Source of the DNA: an uncultured Clostridia bacterium
Lineage (GTDB): Bacteria; Bacillota; Clostridia; Christensenellales; Borkfalkiaceae
Reading direction: 5' to 3'
NCBI GenBank assembly: GCA_947632505.1
Contig: CANRPN010000009.1
Span: 1-35,927 of the forward strand
DNA: 35,927 nucleotides
Shown in pieces: positions 6,715-15,143 of this stretch; position 1 is the stretch's first letter; each line of letters starts with the position of its first letter. The notes under the pieces are model-generated. The model was not told the origin of the DNA. It was given only the letters and a program-made list of their open reading frames with translations, and searched no databases. A program made the position numbers and the translations under genes.

Positions 6715-8553
6715 TTATCTCCTCCTCAAACCTAATAGTCTTGCTCTTTCCGACTGGATCGGCGGCGCGTATGTCGGGAAGTTGCCGTTCTTAAACTTTT
6801 CTATCTCTGCCGCCCACGATGACGGCGCAACATTATGCCGCGCCGCAAGATCTTGCTCCAAACGCCATTTTATACGCAGCCCGTACTTGCCCGCAGACCA
6901 TATATCCCTTTGCACTCTTTGAGACCGTCTGCTCTCTTTTACGGTCTGACCACTGGCGACTTTTTGCAAGTTTTTGATCTGTCCGACAAGCTCTTCCGTC
7001 TTTTTGTATGGAGCAATGATCATAGCGTCTGCCGTATCATCCTTTATCCCATGATGGAGTTTGTATTGCTCTACGCCGTCCAAAACACGCGGGATAAGCA
7101 ATTCGACGTTGCCCTGCTCCCACTCAATTTGCGCATACTCTATCATATCGCCTTCGGGATCCGTCGTACCTTTCGTCCCGGACTTCATCGGGTAGATACA
7201 TCTCACCGCATTTGGCTGTTCCAATTCGGCATGATAGCCGTCTATGCACGCGAGTGGGCGACTGCCATCTTGTCGCGGCTTCATAAACTCCTCTACGATG
7301 GGTTTTCCATGTCCACCTTGGCAGTCGATCACCAAGTATGTTGTTTGTCCGCCGTCCATACAATACTTTTTCCAGATATTATTCAAGCGACGGAAATGAT
7401 CATAGGCTGTCTTTGGCGGCGGATAACTGTCAACATAGACCGCTTGCGCCCTGTATTTATCGCGTTTAGATTGACTTGCGAACTCCGTCAACTTCCATAC
7501 AACAAGACCACATTTTGCGTTGTTCTGTCCGTCCTCGTCCGCGACGTCATAGCACACAATGTATATTGCGTTCGGATCCCCGCAATGTTCAAACTCGGCG
7601 CAGGTGAGTTTGCGACTTTTGGCAAGCGTTTCGTCGCTTATCATTGGGTTTTCTTCCGAGCCGCCGTACTTAACTTCCATTTCACGCGCCCATACGTCGG
7701 GCGTGGTCGTTTTCTTCTCCTTTTTGTAATATGCAATAGTACGGATATTGCACAGAAGCGCCACTTGATATGGCACGTCCATACAAAAGCCCTCATACTT
7801 CTCTCCATGGAGCATGGCGTCGAGTGCCGCCGCACGGTAGACGGAATATGCCTTGTTGTTCCTCGACGAGGCGTTTGAGATATAGTTCTGCTTGAGCTGA
7901 ATGCACGTTCTGTCCTCTTTGCCGTTGACTGAGCGAATGAGCCTATGCCCTTTCGTGATGTCGCTCTCGAACTTGTCGAAGTTGAAGGCATTCTCCCCCT
8001 CTTCGGCTATCTCCTCGCCGACGACGGTATGAAAGTTATCGCCGCGCGGCGCATACATGGCGAACTCGCTCCCGTAGGGCGTTGTCATGTAGAACATTTC
8101 TTCACGGTCGTTGTTCACGATCCAATGATTCGCCAAGATTGGATAGTTCTGTCTGATTGCCTCATCCGCTTGCGAGGCGAGCTTCGCCGACTGCTTCTGA
8201 TTCGGCGCATAGTAGCGCACCTTAACGCGAGGATAGAGAACTCCGTCACACTTTTTCCCGGCGACGGTAATGAACGTCTTTGTCAAGCCGCGCGCGCCCG
8301 TTATGTAGGAAATCTGATACCGCGCCTGTACCCGAAGCATAATGCGCTGTATAAGTTCCAAGCCAAACTCAGCATTTTTCGCCCGCAGAAGGTCGAGGAG
8401 CGCGTCAGGATAGAACCTGAAAAAGCTAATCAATAAAGCCCATGATTTTTTATTTATCTTCTCGTAATCGAAAGCCCTTTCTTTTTTGGTCTTTACCCAT
8501 TTCCCCGTTGACTGCACATAGGTTTTCCCTTCTCCCCTATATCCTGTCGGCAT
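6715..8553 (-). CDS. terL: Terminase large subunit
   Basis: 612 residues from ATG 8553, preferred over the GTG three codons upstream because GGGGGGT is 6-7 nt ahead. The N-terminal ATPase has an Arg-bearing Walker A (GARGLTKTF, about residue 90) and a Walker B with catalytic acids (TVVGEEIAEE, about 180). The C-terminal RNase H-like nuclease shows CYDVADEDG (about 335), LVIDCQGGHG (about 410) and DDTADAMII (about 520), the usual acidic sites. The enzyme cuts concatemeric DNA and pumps it through the portal. Length is at the upper end of the usual range. The HNH nuclease gene lies just upstream. Confidence 0.92.
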   Translation of the reverse strand: MPTGYRGEGKTYVQSTGKWVKTKKERAFDYEKINKKSWALLISFFRFYPDALLDLLRAKNAEFGLELIQRIMLRVQARYQISYITGARGLTKTFITVAGKKCDGVLYPRVKVRYYAPNQKQSAKLASQADEAIRQNYPILANHWIVNNDREEMFYMTTPYGSEFAMYAPRGDNFHTVVGEEIAEEGENAFNFDKFESDITKGHRLIRSVNGKEDRTCIQLKQNYISNASSRNNKAYSVYRAAALDAMLHGEKYEGFCMDVPYQVALLCNIRTIAYYKKEKKTTTPDVWAREMEVKYGGSEENPMISDETLAKSRKLTCAEFEHCGDPNAIYIVCYDVADEDGQNNAKCGLVVWKLTEFASQSKRDKYRAQAVYVDSYPPPKTAYDHFRRLNNIWKKYCMDGGQTTYLVIDCQGGHGKPIVEEFMKPRQDGSRPLACIDGYHAELEQPNAVRCIYPMKSGTKGTTDPEGDMIEYAQIEWEQGNVELLIPRVLDGVEQYKLHHGIKDDTADAMIIAPYKKTEELVGQIKNLQKVASGQTVKESRRSQRVQRDIWSAGKYGLRIKWRLEQDLAARHNVAPSSWAAEIEKFKNGNFPTYAPPIQSERARLLGLRRR

Positions 8554-8574
8554 AATTGACACCCCCCTGTTTTG

Positions 8575-9096
8575 CTATTCTGCAACTTTCCAAACATAGC
8601 CATACGATGTTCTCTGTTTCCCCTTACAGCACCTTGAAAGCGCGGAAATATCATATCCGAATGCGTCCTTTACTTCGGTGAAACTTCCCCACCGCCTGAT
8701 AAACTCTCCGCTTTGGGTGTATTGATTTATCGGAATCGACTGCGCCATTGCAAGCCTTTGACGGCTTGTCCCGTAGTTGGAATTGTACTTATGCGTACAC
8801 CATTCCAAGTTCTCAACGCAGTTGTTTGTTCTGCTCTCGTCCTTATGGTTTACGCAGTCATAATGATTGGGATTTGGAATGAACGCTTCCGCGACAAGTC
8901 TATGTACGAGAGAGCGTTTCTTCTCAACCCCTACACCCGTCCACAAGTCAACCCTTAAATAGGCATTCGGAAGCACCATAGGCTTCAAGATTTTCGGCGG
9001 GCAATGTTTATAAATTCTCCTCGTCCGCCCGTAGTTGCTGATTTGATATTTCCCCTCAAAGCCTTTGATGTCTTTCCATACCTCTTCGTGTTCCAT
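8575..9096 (-). CDS. Free-standing HNH homing endonuclease (NUMOD4-HNH)
   Basis: 173 residues. The N-terminus is a NUMOD4-type DNA-binding motif (VWKDIKGFEGKYQISNYG), followed by an HNH core: SLVHRLVAEAF, then VNHKDESRTNNCVENLEWCTH (about 90-110) with the expected His and Asn. The C-terminus (GSFTEVKDAFGYDISALSRC) is a NUMOD1-like helix-turn-helix. Such selfish nucleases cut homologous DNA to copy themselves. It stands alone just upstream of the intact large terminase gene, a common insertion spot, and no intron or intein is visible. GGAGGAGTG precedes the ATG. Confidence 0.88.
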   Translation of the reverse strand: MEHEEVWKDIKGFEGKYQISNYGRTRRIYKHCPPKILKPMVLPNAYLRVDLWTGVGVEKKRSLVHRLVAEAFIPNPNHYDCVNHKDESRTNNCVENLEWCTHKYNSNYGTSRQRLAMAQSIPINQYTQSGEFIRRWGSFTEVKDAFGYDISALSRCCKGKQRTSYGYVWKVAE

Positions 9097-9099
9097 GTT

Positions 9100-9282
9100 T
9101 CACTCCTCCGTCCCTAAAAATTTCAGGTCGTAGTCGTAGCGTTCGCGCCCCGTAAGCGGTCTCGAATATACCAAAATGTCGAAGTATATCCCCGTCGTGT
9201 CGTCCCTGCGCTCCACAAGCCCTTCCATAGGTTGCGCCCCAACAGAAAATCCCCTATAAAGCATTCCGTAAAGATATTTCAT
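9100..9282 (-). CDS. Small conserved hypothetical protein (60 aa)
   Basis: 60 residues: MKYLYGMLYRGFSVGAQP, then VERRDDTTGIYFDILVYSRPLT and a short tail DYDLKFLG. I recognise this as a small protein widespread on clostridial phages and mobile elements, with no function known to me. AAGGAGAGG precedes the ATG, which overlaps the upstream stop by 4 nt. Confidence 0.65.
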   Translation of the reverse strand: MKYLYGMLYRGFSVGAQPMEGLVERRDDTTGIYFDILVYSRPLTGRERYDYDLKFLGTEE

Positions 9283-10388
9283 TCTTCCTCTCCTTTTTTG
9301 TTGTCTACGATATTCACCTTCGTTATGCCGAGGTATCGCTTGTTCTCTTTCTCGCGCTCGGTCTCTTCGGGTTCAAACTCCCCATAAATGTCCTCATGCG
9401 CAAACTCACTTGACAATTCCTGTATCGGAGGCATAGGCGGTTCAGCATTTTGACGCATTGCATTTATAATATAGAGCAATGTTTGATCTGCTACATCAAG
9501 CGAATACTCGTACTTTGGCGCCTTAATAAACCTATCACGTAAAACCTCTATAAGTTCGTCATAGGTGAGCAGATCACCGTTTTCCATGAGCCCCGCCTCT
9601 TCCAACGCAAGCACAAGCGCATCGATTCGCACTTCCTCAACAGGTTTCTTGTCCTTCGGACGCATGTTCTCATCTGCAAGCATGGCGCTGATACTCTTCT
9701 CCATATCTGCCGCCGCTTTCGTTAAGCCTTTTCTCATCAAAAAGTCGGCGATCACTTCTTTCTTGCTCACACGCACAAGGACGGATAATTGCTGGGGCGT
9801 TAAGTCCTGCCCTTTGAAAGCACTCACGCGGGTATCATATACACGGTCAAGATCCTCGTACACTTCCTTAGTCATTGTAAGCGCACTACCCTTTGTCCCC
9901 GGCGGCTCATATAGCGGTTCGGTTCCCCACCGTTCGCGCTGTTCTACTGTGCCCTGTAGCTTGCCGATTTTCGTCCTCTCGCGGTCGATATACGCCGCAA
10001 AGTCTTTGTGAGATAGCCCCTTGCCAAACACTTCCTGCAACGCCGTACAGCCACTCTCAAAACCTAAAACCTTGCCGCGCTTCGTCCCCTTCTTGCTCAT
10101 CGACAATGCAGTGATGTATGTGCGGAAAGGCTCGTCGCAGTTCTCAAAGTCTACGCTGTCAAGCACGATAGGCTTCAATGGGATATTGAGCGCGGCGCAA
10201 GTGTGGAAAAGCGCAATCGACCTGCCCTCAATGCTTGCGAGGCGGTCAAAAAATGCGGCTTCGCAGTCCACGCAGTATGCCGAATATCCCGAATAGGAAA
10301 AATCACTCGGCACTCGGCGGCAGTTGCTGTCATCAAGCGGCGCATTGCAAGCGTGGCAATGCAATTCTGTTTTCTTCTTTGTCGCCAT
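9279..10388 (-). CDS. Probable terminase small-subunit-like protein with zinc ribbon
   Basis: 369 residues. The N-terminus carries a four-Cys zinc ribbon (CHACNAPL at about 11-18; YCVDCEAAF at about 38-46). The middle is charged and helical (FGKGLSHKDFAAYIDRERTKI), and a Pro-rich linker and acidic tail follow. It lies directly upstream of the large terminase group, where the DNA-recognition subunit is usually encoded, and zinc-ribbon small-terminase-like proteins of this length occur in clostridial phages. No helix-turn-helix is certain, so the role rests on position. GAGGAC lies upstream of the ATG. Confidence 0.5.
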   Translation of the reverse strand: MATKKKTELHCHACNAPLDDSNCRRVPSDFSYSGYSAYCVDCEAAFFDRLASIEGRSIALFHTCAALNIPLKPIVLDSVDFENCDEPFRTYITALSMSKKGTKRGKVLGFESGCTALQEVFGKGLSHKDFAAYIDRERTKIGKLQGTVEQRERWGTEPLYEPPGTKGSALTMTKEVYEDLDRVYDTRVSAFKGQDLTPQQLSVLVRVSKKEVIADFLMRKGLTKAAADMEKSISAMLADENMRPKDKKPVEEVRIDALVLALEEAGLMENGDLLTYDELIEVLRDRFIKAPKYEYSLDVADQTLLYIINAMRQNAEPPMPPIQELSSEFAHEDIYGEFEPEETEREKENKRYLGITKVNIVDNKKGEEE

Positions 10389-10391
10389 AGG

Positions 10392-10565
10392 TCAGTCCTC
10401 TTCGTGTTCAGCTTTAAGCCATTTTTCAGTCGCAACGTAGCAATTTGTATTTATGCAAGCGTTCCCACCTGCGACTTTGCAAATACAATGTGTACATTTT
10501 CTTTCAAGAAGTTGTCGTGCCAACTCCTCGTCGCTCAAACTTTCGAGCCATTCTCTATTTGTCAT
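10392..10565 (-). CDS. Small Cys-rich hypothetical protein (57 aa)
   Basis: 57 residues: MTNREWLESLSDEELARQLL, then CTHCIC, a second Cys pair (NACINTNC) and WLKAEHEED. The N-terminal block plus spaced Cys is a familiar pattern of tiny clostridial phage proteins, probably zinc-binding, function unknown. It ends 3 nt before the start of the small-terminase-like gene, and AGGAGAAGAG lies about 5 nt before the ATG. Confidence 0.65.
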   Translation of the reverse strand: MTNREWLESLSDEELARQLLERKCTHCICKVAGGNACINTNCYVATEKWLKAEHEED

Positions 10566-10574
10566 ACTCTTCTC

Positions 10575-11126
10575 CTAAACCTCATTTCCCCAACAGTCCC
10601 AGCCCTGCCGCTCGGCGCGGGCATACATTTCAAGTCGCATTGCGTTCGGGTACAACGCTTCTATCATCTCGTAGGCACACAACGGCTTTTTGCTATGTAC
10701 TGTCGCCCGCTCCCGCAAAACCGTTGTAAACTTGCCCCGTTGCTCTACCGCTATCGGCGGCAGTTTCGCCTTGTAAAACCACAGCAGGTATTCGTGCGAA
10801 AATCTGACTGTGAATGCGGGTGCGATTCCGTTCTCCTTGTCCCAAATAAAACGAGCGTGAAGCCGATAGCCGAGCGCGGTCATCATTTCCTCTGCTTTGA
10901 AAAGGAACTTGTCTATCGTCCATAGAAAGACAGAATGATTTTCTGTTGCGATTTCCGCCGCTTGCCGTTGATGCTCCGCTATGTCGTCCATAGACAGCGT
11001 TTGATAGTCGAGGGTCCTGCCCTGATTCGGTCGGCACTTTCGCAAGCCGCCTTTCTGCTGTTTCCACGGCGGGTCGGAGTAAATCACGCTGTACCGCTTG
11101 TCCGTGTTGTAAAGGTCGATTTTCAT
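10575..11126 (-). CDS. MT-A70 family DNA N6-adenine methyltransferase
   Basis: 183 residues. The catalytic DPPW (YSVIYSDPPWKQ, about residues 14-25) is present, followed by SVFLWTIDKF and FIWDKENGI, typical of phage MT-A70 enzymes, and ends with LEMYARAERQGWDCWGNE, a standard C-terminal block of this family. These enzymes transfer methyl from S-adenosylmethionine to adenine N6 and can shield phage DNA from host restriction. AAGGGAAAAGCG precedes the ATG. It is one of five methylase-like genes between here and 19373. Confidence 0.92.
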   Translation of the reverse strand: MKIDLYNTDKRYSVIYSDPPWKQQKGGLRKCRPNQGRTLDYQTLSMDDIAEHQRQAAEIATENHSVFLWTIDKFLFKAEEMMTALGYRLHARFIWDKENGIAPAFTVRFSHEYLLWFYKAKLPPIAVEQRGKFTTVLRERATVHSKKPLCAYEMIEALYPNAMRLEMYARAERQGWDCWGNEV

Positions 11127-11137
11127 TCGCTTTTCCC

Positions 11138-11566
11138 TTAAAAATCAAAATCGTCATCGTCATCGTTGTCGCTCTCGGCTTCCACCTGCCCGCCGCTCGC
11201 CACTATCGGCTGTATGTACTCGACCGTGCAATAGGTCGCCCTGCGTGTCCTCCCCTCGTCATCGGCGAACTTGCTACTCGTAATCGCTCCGTACAAAAAC
11301 AAGAGACTACCGATTTCGAGGGTTCTAACCAACGGCGCGAATGGGCTATCATCGCCCACCCTACACCACATTCTCTGCGACTTCCACATGGGAGAGCCGT
11401 CCCTCTTAATGATTTGTTTCGACGCGCCCTTGACCTTGAAGCGGTATTGCACTCCGCCGTTGTCAAACTTCGTTTCCGAGACCGCCACGCCGTTCTTGTC
11501 GGGTATCACCTTCACCACGCCGATGACGGCATAGCCCATTTTGTCCTTTATCTTCGCTATCCGCAT
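11138..11566 (-). CDS. OB-fold, SSB-like protein
   Basis: 142 residues from ATG 11566, which has GAGGGTGG 3-5 nt upstream; an upstream TTG would overlap the previous stop and is less likely. The body is beta-rich with basic and aromatic residues (YRFKVKG, MWKSQRMWCRVG) and LEIGSLLFLYGAIT, consistent with an OB fold. The C-terminus is a disordered acidic tail ending DDDDDFDF, like the tip bacterial single-stranded DNA-binding proteins use to recruit partners. Function is inferred from these traits. Two other OB-like proteins occur at 12643 and 20389. Confidence 0.5.
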   Translation of the reverse strand: MRIAKIKDKMGYAVIGVVKVIPDKNGVAVSETKFDNGGVQYRFKVKGASKQIIKRDGSPMWKSQRMWCRVGDDSPFAPLVRTLEIGSLLFLYGAITSSKFADDEGRTRRATYCTVEYIQPIVASGGQVEAESDNDDDDDFDF

Positions 11567-11574
11567 TTCCACCC

Positions 11575-12630
11575 TCAATACCGAATAAAGTTCTTGCCGT
11601 AGATTTTGTTTACTTCTTCAAAGACGTGTCGCATACCCAACCCTTCCTTTGTTGGCTTCCAAAGCCCGTCGGTGTCATAGCAGCCGCCCTCCATGCAGTA
11701 CTCGTACTGTCGCGGGTGGGTACGCTTCAATCGCTCAAAGCGACCTTCTCCCTTTTCGAGGTGCGCCCCAAAGCCGCAGAAGATACAGCCCGTCCTTTTG
11801 CACCCCGTCGTGCAGAGTTTCCCGCCGCAGTCGCAGAGTGTTTCGGTGTACTCGCCGCCGTCATGCTTGTAGACTACTTCGCCGTAGACGCTCGCAATCG
11901 GCACATTGTATGCTTTTATGTAGGCGAGAACGTCCTGCTCTGTCCAAAAACTCATCGGCTTTGAAACGCCTGTATTAAAAGCATTACACCCCGTTTTTAG
12001 CCACGATGTTCGCCGCAAAAAACTTTCCTCTGTCATTGTCGCAACAAATGACTTTTTATCCTGCCGTTTCAAAGGCTTTTTCTTCATTTCGCGGCAACAT
12101 AGACTTGATATGCCAAAATCAACATTAAGAAGCGGCTGCCACATTGAAAAATCATATTTTTTGGTAAATCTATCGCCCTTAACACCCATAAGCTGTTGTG
12201 CTTTAATAGGTATCTGCTTTGTGATTTGCCAAAAGTGTTCAACATACTTTATCCCGCCACTTTCGACACACTTCCTTGCATTATAGATCCGCTCTGCCAC
12301 TTCCTTACCAATGATAGGATAGCCGTACTTTCGGATAACCTCGTCAAAACGCATAGCAGGGCGAAGCACCGTTACGTTCTCAAACGATTTCGCAAACTGC
12401 TGTATTTCGGGATATTCCAAGCCTGTATTGACAAACACCGCTTCCACGTTCGGATAGAGTTCACGCACTAAATGCAACAAAACCGTACTGTCCTTGCCAC
12501 CGCTAAATGATACGCAAACGCCGTTCACGCCATAGTAGTCCACCCACTCCCTTATGCGCTGTTGCGTTTTCATTATCTTTATGTCAAGCGGCAACGCTTG
12601 TAGTATTCTCAATTCGTCTATCGTAGGCAT
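11575..12630 (-). CDS. PAPS reductase / ATP-pyrophosphatase family protein
   Basis: 351 residues. The PP-loop SGGKDSTVLLHL (about 43-54) marks the adenylating ATP-pyrophosphatase fold; VFVNTGLEYPE follows as in PAPS reductases. The C-terminal half has a dense Cys region (CDCGGKLCTTGCKRTGCIFC, about 265-285) that could hold an iron-sulfur cluster or zinc. DndC, which makes phosphorothioate DNA, belongs to the same superfamily. No sulfate-assimilation or DndDE genes are nearby; neighbours are DNA methylases and SSB-like genes, so a role in nucleotide or DNA modification is plausible but inferred. AGGACAGGACGA precedes the ATG. Confidence 0.85.
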   Translation of the reverse strand: MPTIDELRILQALPLDIKIMKTQQRIREWVDYYGVNGVCVSFSGGKDSTVLLHLVRELYPNVEAVFVNTGLEYPEIQQFAKSFENVTVLRPAMRFDEVIRKYGYPIIGKEVAERIYNARKCVESGGIKYVEHFWQITKQIPIKAQQLMGVKGDRFTKKYDFSMWQPLLNVDFGISSLCCREMKKKPLKRQDKKSFVATMTEESFLRRTSWLKTGCNAFNTGVSKPMSFWTEQDVLAYIKAYNVPIASVYGEVVYKHDGGEYTETLCDCGGKLCTTGCKRTGCIFCGFGAHLEKGEGRFERLKRTHPRQYEYCMEGGCYDTDGLWKPTKEGLGMRHVFEEVNKIYGKNFIRY

Positions 12631-12642
12631 TCGTCCTGTCCT

Positions 12643-13017
12643 CTATATGTCGATGTCGGGAAATTCCTCTTCCCGCTTCTTCTTCGCCGCAGGAAACGTC
12701 GGTTGCACCGAAACCCACTCCACGACGACCTGCTCTTTCATTCCCCCGTTGTACTCCCGCTCTTCCCACCTGCCGCAGATGAGCAATGTCGGCTTGGCAT
12801 TGTCCGTCACCGCCGCTATGTAGTCTGCTTTCTCGCCAAAGGCAACACAAGTGAAGTAGAGTTGTTCTTTGTCGCCGAAATCTGATTCACGGAATCCGTA
12901 ATTGCAACGAAACCTGCAAAAAGACGTTTCCCGCCCGTCCTCTACGCCGTAGTACTTCACGCCGTATGCCGTTCCCACAAGCAAGGCGGAATTGTTTTCC
13001 TTATCGAGGAGTATCAT
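12643..13017 (-). CDS. OB-fold-like protein, possible second SSB-like protein
   Basis: 124 residues. Pattern: a short N-terminal strand, FTCVAFGEKADYIAA, PTLLICGRWEEREYNGG and VVVEWVSVQP, which follows the strand order of a small single-stranded DNA-binding OB fold (compare FYCTAWRTVAENV in the canonical SSB at 20389). The tail is Lys-rich then acidic, EEEFPDIDI, similar to an SSB tip. It overlaps the upstream gene by 17 nt with only a weak ribosome site, suggesting coupling. Function inferred. Confidence 0.55.
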   Translation of the reverse strand: MILLDKENNSALLVGTAYGVKYYGVEDGRETSFCRFRCNYGFRESDFGDKEQLYFTCVAFGEKADYIAAVTDNAKPTLLICGRWEEREYNGGMKEQVVVEWVSVQPTFPAAKKKREEEFPDIDI

Positions 13018-13252
13018 CTTTCAAAATCTCACCGAGCCGTTTTATGATCGCCTCGGCGCGGGTATCCCCGATGTCAAATGTCGATTTAAGGACGGCGGCG
13101 AGCGAGGCAACGAACGCCTCTTCCGACGTCACGGAAGCCTTGCCCGCCTTCACGCCCTTTGCGAAAAGGTCTGCCGCCCACTTCGCCATGTCCTCGTAAC
13201 TCATTTTCTTGATGTCGCTGTACGTTGACAGTGGCAGGGTATAGTTTTTCAT
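13001..13252 (-). CDS. Small hypothetical helical protein (83 aa)
   Basis: 83 residues, helical: MSYEDMAKWAADLFAKGV, a central helix VTSEEAFVASLAAVL and a basic end (AEAIIKRLGEIL). AGAAAGGAGGC before the ATG is strong. No domain recognised. Its 3' end overlaps the OB-like gene, so the two may be made together. Confidence 0.6.
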   Translation of the reverse strand: MKNYTLPLSTYSDIKKMSYEDMAKWAADLFAKGVKAGKASVTSEEAFVASLAAVLKSTFDIGDTRAEAIIKRLGEILKDDTPR

Positions 13253-13269
13253 AATGCCTCCTTTCTCTG

Positions 13270-13524
13270 CTATTCCCGATAGCCGTCATAGATTTCGAGG
13301 GAAGGAAATTCCTCGTCGTCTTCTTTCGGGTGGATTATCACGTCACCATACTTGTTGCAAAATTCGCACAATGCTTCAATGCTTTCGATTTCGACCGTCC
13401 ATGTAGCCCAAAAGTAAATTTCGTTTTCCCTCAATTCTTCTTCTTTGTTTTCCAGCACTGCTTCATCGCACGGCTGAATGTTTGTTCCCTTATAATCGCT
13501 CGTCCTATAAACTATAAATTTCAT
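13270..13524 (-). CDS. Small hypothetical acidic protein (84 aa)
   Basis: 84 residues, acidic. It starts with a short beta segment (MKFIVYRT), followed by CDEAVLENKEEELRENEIYF and an acidic C-terminus (HPKEDDEEFPSLEIYDG). Similar small MK-I-VYR proteins occur in this window at 17456. GAGGGAGAGC precedes the ATG. Function unknown. Confidence 0.55.
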   Translation of the reverse strand: MKFIVYRTSDYKGTNIQPCDEAVLENKEEELRENEIYFWATWTVEIESIEALCEFCNKYGDVIIHPKEDDEEFPSLEIYDGYRE

Positions 13525-13533
13525 GCTCTCCCT

Positions 13534-14132
13534 CTATATCCACCCTACTGTGGTTTCGCCGTGATAGCCCTTCTCCCAAATGTACCAAGCGTAGGCGACT
13601 GCCGTTCCCACGCCCTGCTTGTAGGTCTCAAAGTCGCCGTTCTTCGCGCATTGCACCCGCTCCGAGAATACCCATATCCGCTTCGGCGGGTACTTCTCAA
13701 ACAATGCTTTGCGAGACTTACTCTCCAAGAATGTCAGCTTGAGAAACATTGCCACCTTCCTGCCGTCGTCGATGATGTCAAGCGCATGCTCCACAAACTC
13801 TTTAGCGTACTTATAAGGAGGGTTCGTGATGATGTCGATTGCCGAGCGCTCCGTCGTGAGAAAGTCTTGTATTTCATCAAGTACCCCCCCCCCCGGGACA
13901 TAATGTCTGTAGCATACACTTGGTAGCCGTTCTCTTGCAGGGCTTTCACCATATGTCCGCCGCCGCATGCACATTCCCATACCTTATCTGTGAACTTCTC
14001 AACGGCGCACAGTTTATGTATTGCTTTCGGTTCGGTCGCATAGTAGTCATCGCTCTGACGCTCGCCGTCGCTGTGGTTGCTTGCTCCGTTGCAGACAAAC
14101 ACCCTTTTGCCGTTCCCTGTCCAATCTTTCAT
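13534..14132 (-). CDS. Phage DNA methyltransferase split by a frameshift at a poly-G tract
   Basis: From ATG 14132 the first frame reads DDYYATEPKAIHKL and the SAM-binding VWECACGGGHM (about 52-62), then YATDIMSRGGG. A run of 11 G on the coding strand (plus-strand C at 13884-13894) follows. As written, this frame goes on to nonsense and stops at 13734 (132 aa). The other frame after the tract continues perfectly with VLDEIQDFL, the catalytic ITNPPYKYAKEF and VAMFLKLTFLE to the stop at 13534. One more G (12) or two fewer (9) gives an intact ~199-residue adenine-type methylase. It is either a contingency switch or a sequencing error. The start overlaps the upstream methylase stop. Confidence 0.85.
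13884..13894 (-). repeat. Homopolymer tract of 11 G inside a methylase gene
   Basis: Eleven C on the plus strand (G on the coding strand), followed on the plus strand by GGG. It lies exactly at the point where the two methylase reading frames must join. Tracts this long are prone to slipped-strand change during replication and also to sequencing error. Confidence 0.9.
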
Positions 14133-15133
14133 TTGGTTGCTCCCTTGATTCGTTTGTCAATTATCTCTATATAGGCGGGGTTGAGTTCTATTAAGATATA
14201 CTCTCGCCCATGCTGTACGGCCGCTACGCCAACAGTGCCACTTCCTGCAAATGGATCTAAAACTACCCCACCCCGTACACTTCCCGCCAATATGCACGGC
14301 TCTATGAGATCAAGCGGAAACGTTGCGAAGTGCGCTTCCTTACATGGCTTTGTAGAAACAGTCCACACATCGCGCTTATTCCTACGCGGACGGTAGTCAT
14401 ATGCATTGCCGCTTTTGGTGCGATAGAATTGTTCGGGGTGTTCCGTATACTTCTTTCCACAGTACCGAGGCACACAGGCTTTCATATTGCCGTTTGTCTT
14501 GCCAATTGCACGGGAACTTCCCGTTTGGTGTTCAACGTCTTGCGCAATTCGCTTGACTGTACTTTCTGCGCTTGGCTCGGAGATCGCTTTCGCGTCATAG
14601 TAATAATGCGCTGATTTGGTAAGGTGAAAAATGTACTCGTGCGAGCGGGTGCAACGGTCTTTTACGCTCTCGGGCATTGGGTTCGGTTTTGCCCAAATAA
14701 TGTCTTCGCGTAAATACCAACCTCTCGCCTGCAAAGCGAACGCAAGTCGCCACGGAATACCTATGAGTTCCTTTCTCTTTATAACCTCGTGCTTCCACGG
14801 TTTGGCTTTTTGAATTTGTCCTTCACTCCCCAAGTTTGACTTTTGCTTTGCGGACATATTTACTGTCCCGCCCCAACGTCCTGCTCCACCGGCATAGCTG
14901 TCGCCTATGTTTATGTAGAGGTTTCCGTCATTTTTGAGTACGCGGTGGATCTCGTCAAACACTTCAACGAGATGCGCTATGTACTCCTCGACCGTGCTTT
15001 CAAGCCCGATTTGCCCCTCTACGCCATAATCTCGTAAGTGATAGTACGGCGGCGAAGTCACGCAGAGATCCACGCTTTCATCGGGAAGTTCTTTCAAGCG
15101 CGTTACCGCATCGCCTTGTAAAATCAAGTTCAT
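14129..15133 (-). CDS. DNA methyltransferase, TSPPYY type (N4-cytosine/N6-adenine)
   Basis: 334 residues. Catalytic motif IV CVTSPPYYHLRDYG (about residue 27-40) near the N-terminus, and motif I VVLDPFAGSGTVGVAA (about 290-305) near the C-terminus give the circularly permuted beta-class order. TSPPY is frequent in N4-cytosine enzymes, but N6-adenine is possible. The middle contains NIGDSYAGG and DIIWAKPNPMPESVKDR, well conserved in this family. GGGGGCGAAAT lies upstream of the ATG; the 3' end overlaps the phase-variable-looking methylase by 4 nt. No cognate restriction gene is seen. Confidence 0.93.
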   Translation of the reverse strand: MNLILQGDAVTRLKELPDESVDLCVTSPPYYHLRDYGVEGQIGLESTVEEYIAHLVEVFDEIHRVLKNDGNLYINIGDSYAGGAGRWGGTVNMSAKQKSNLGSEGQIQKAKPWKHEVIKRKELIGIPWRLAFALQARGWYLREDIIWAKPNPMPESVKDRCTRSHEYIFHLTKSAHYYYDAKAISEPSAESTVKRIAQDVEHQTGSSRAIGKTNGNMKACVPRYCGKKYTEHPEQFYRTKSGNAYDYRPRRNKRDVWTVSTKPCKEAHFATFPLDLIEPCILAGSVRGGVVLDPFAGSGTVGVAAVQHGREYILIELNPAYIEIIDKRIKGATK

Positions 15134-15143
15134 ATTTCGCCCC

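Noticed and set aside
6835-7878. 347-codon plus-strand frame opposite the terminase
   Set aside because: It is antisense to a terminase with intact motifs, has no ribosome site and matches no family; codon bias of the real gene explains it.
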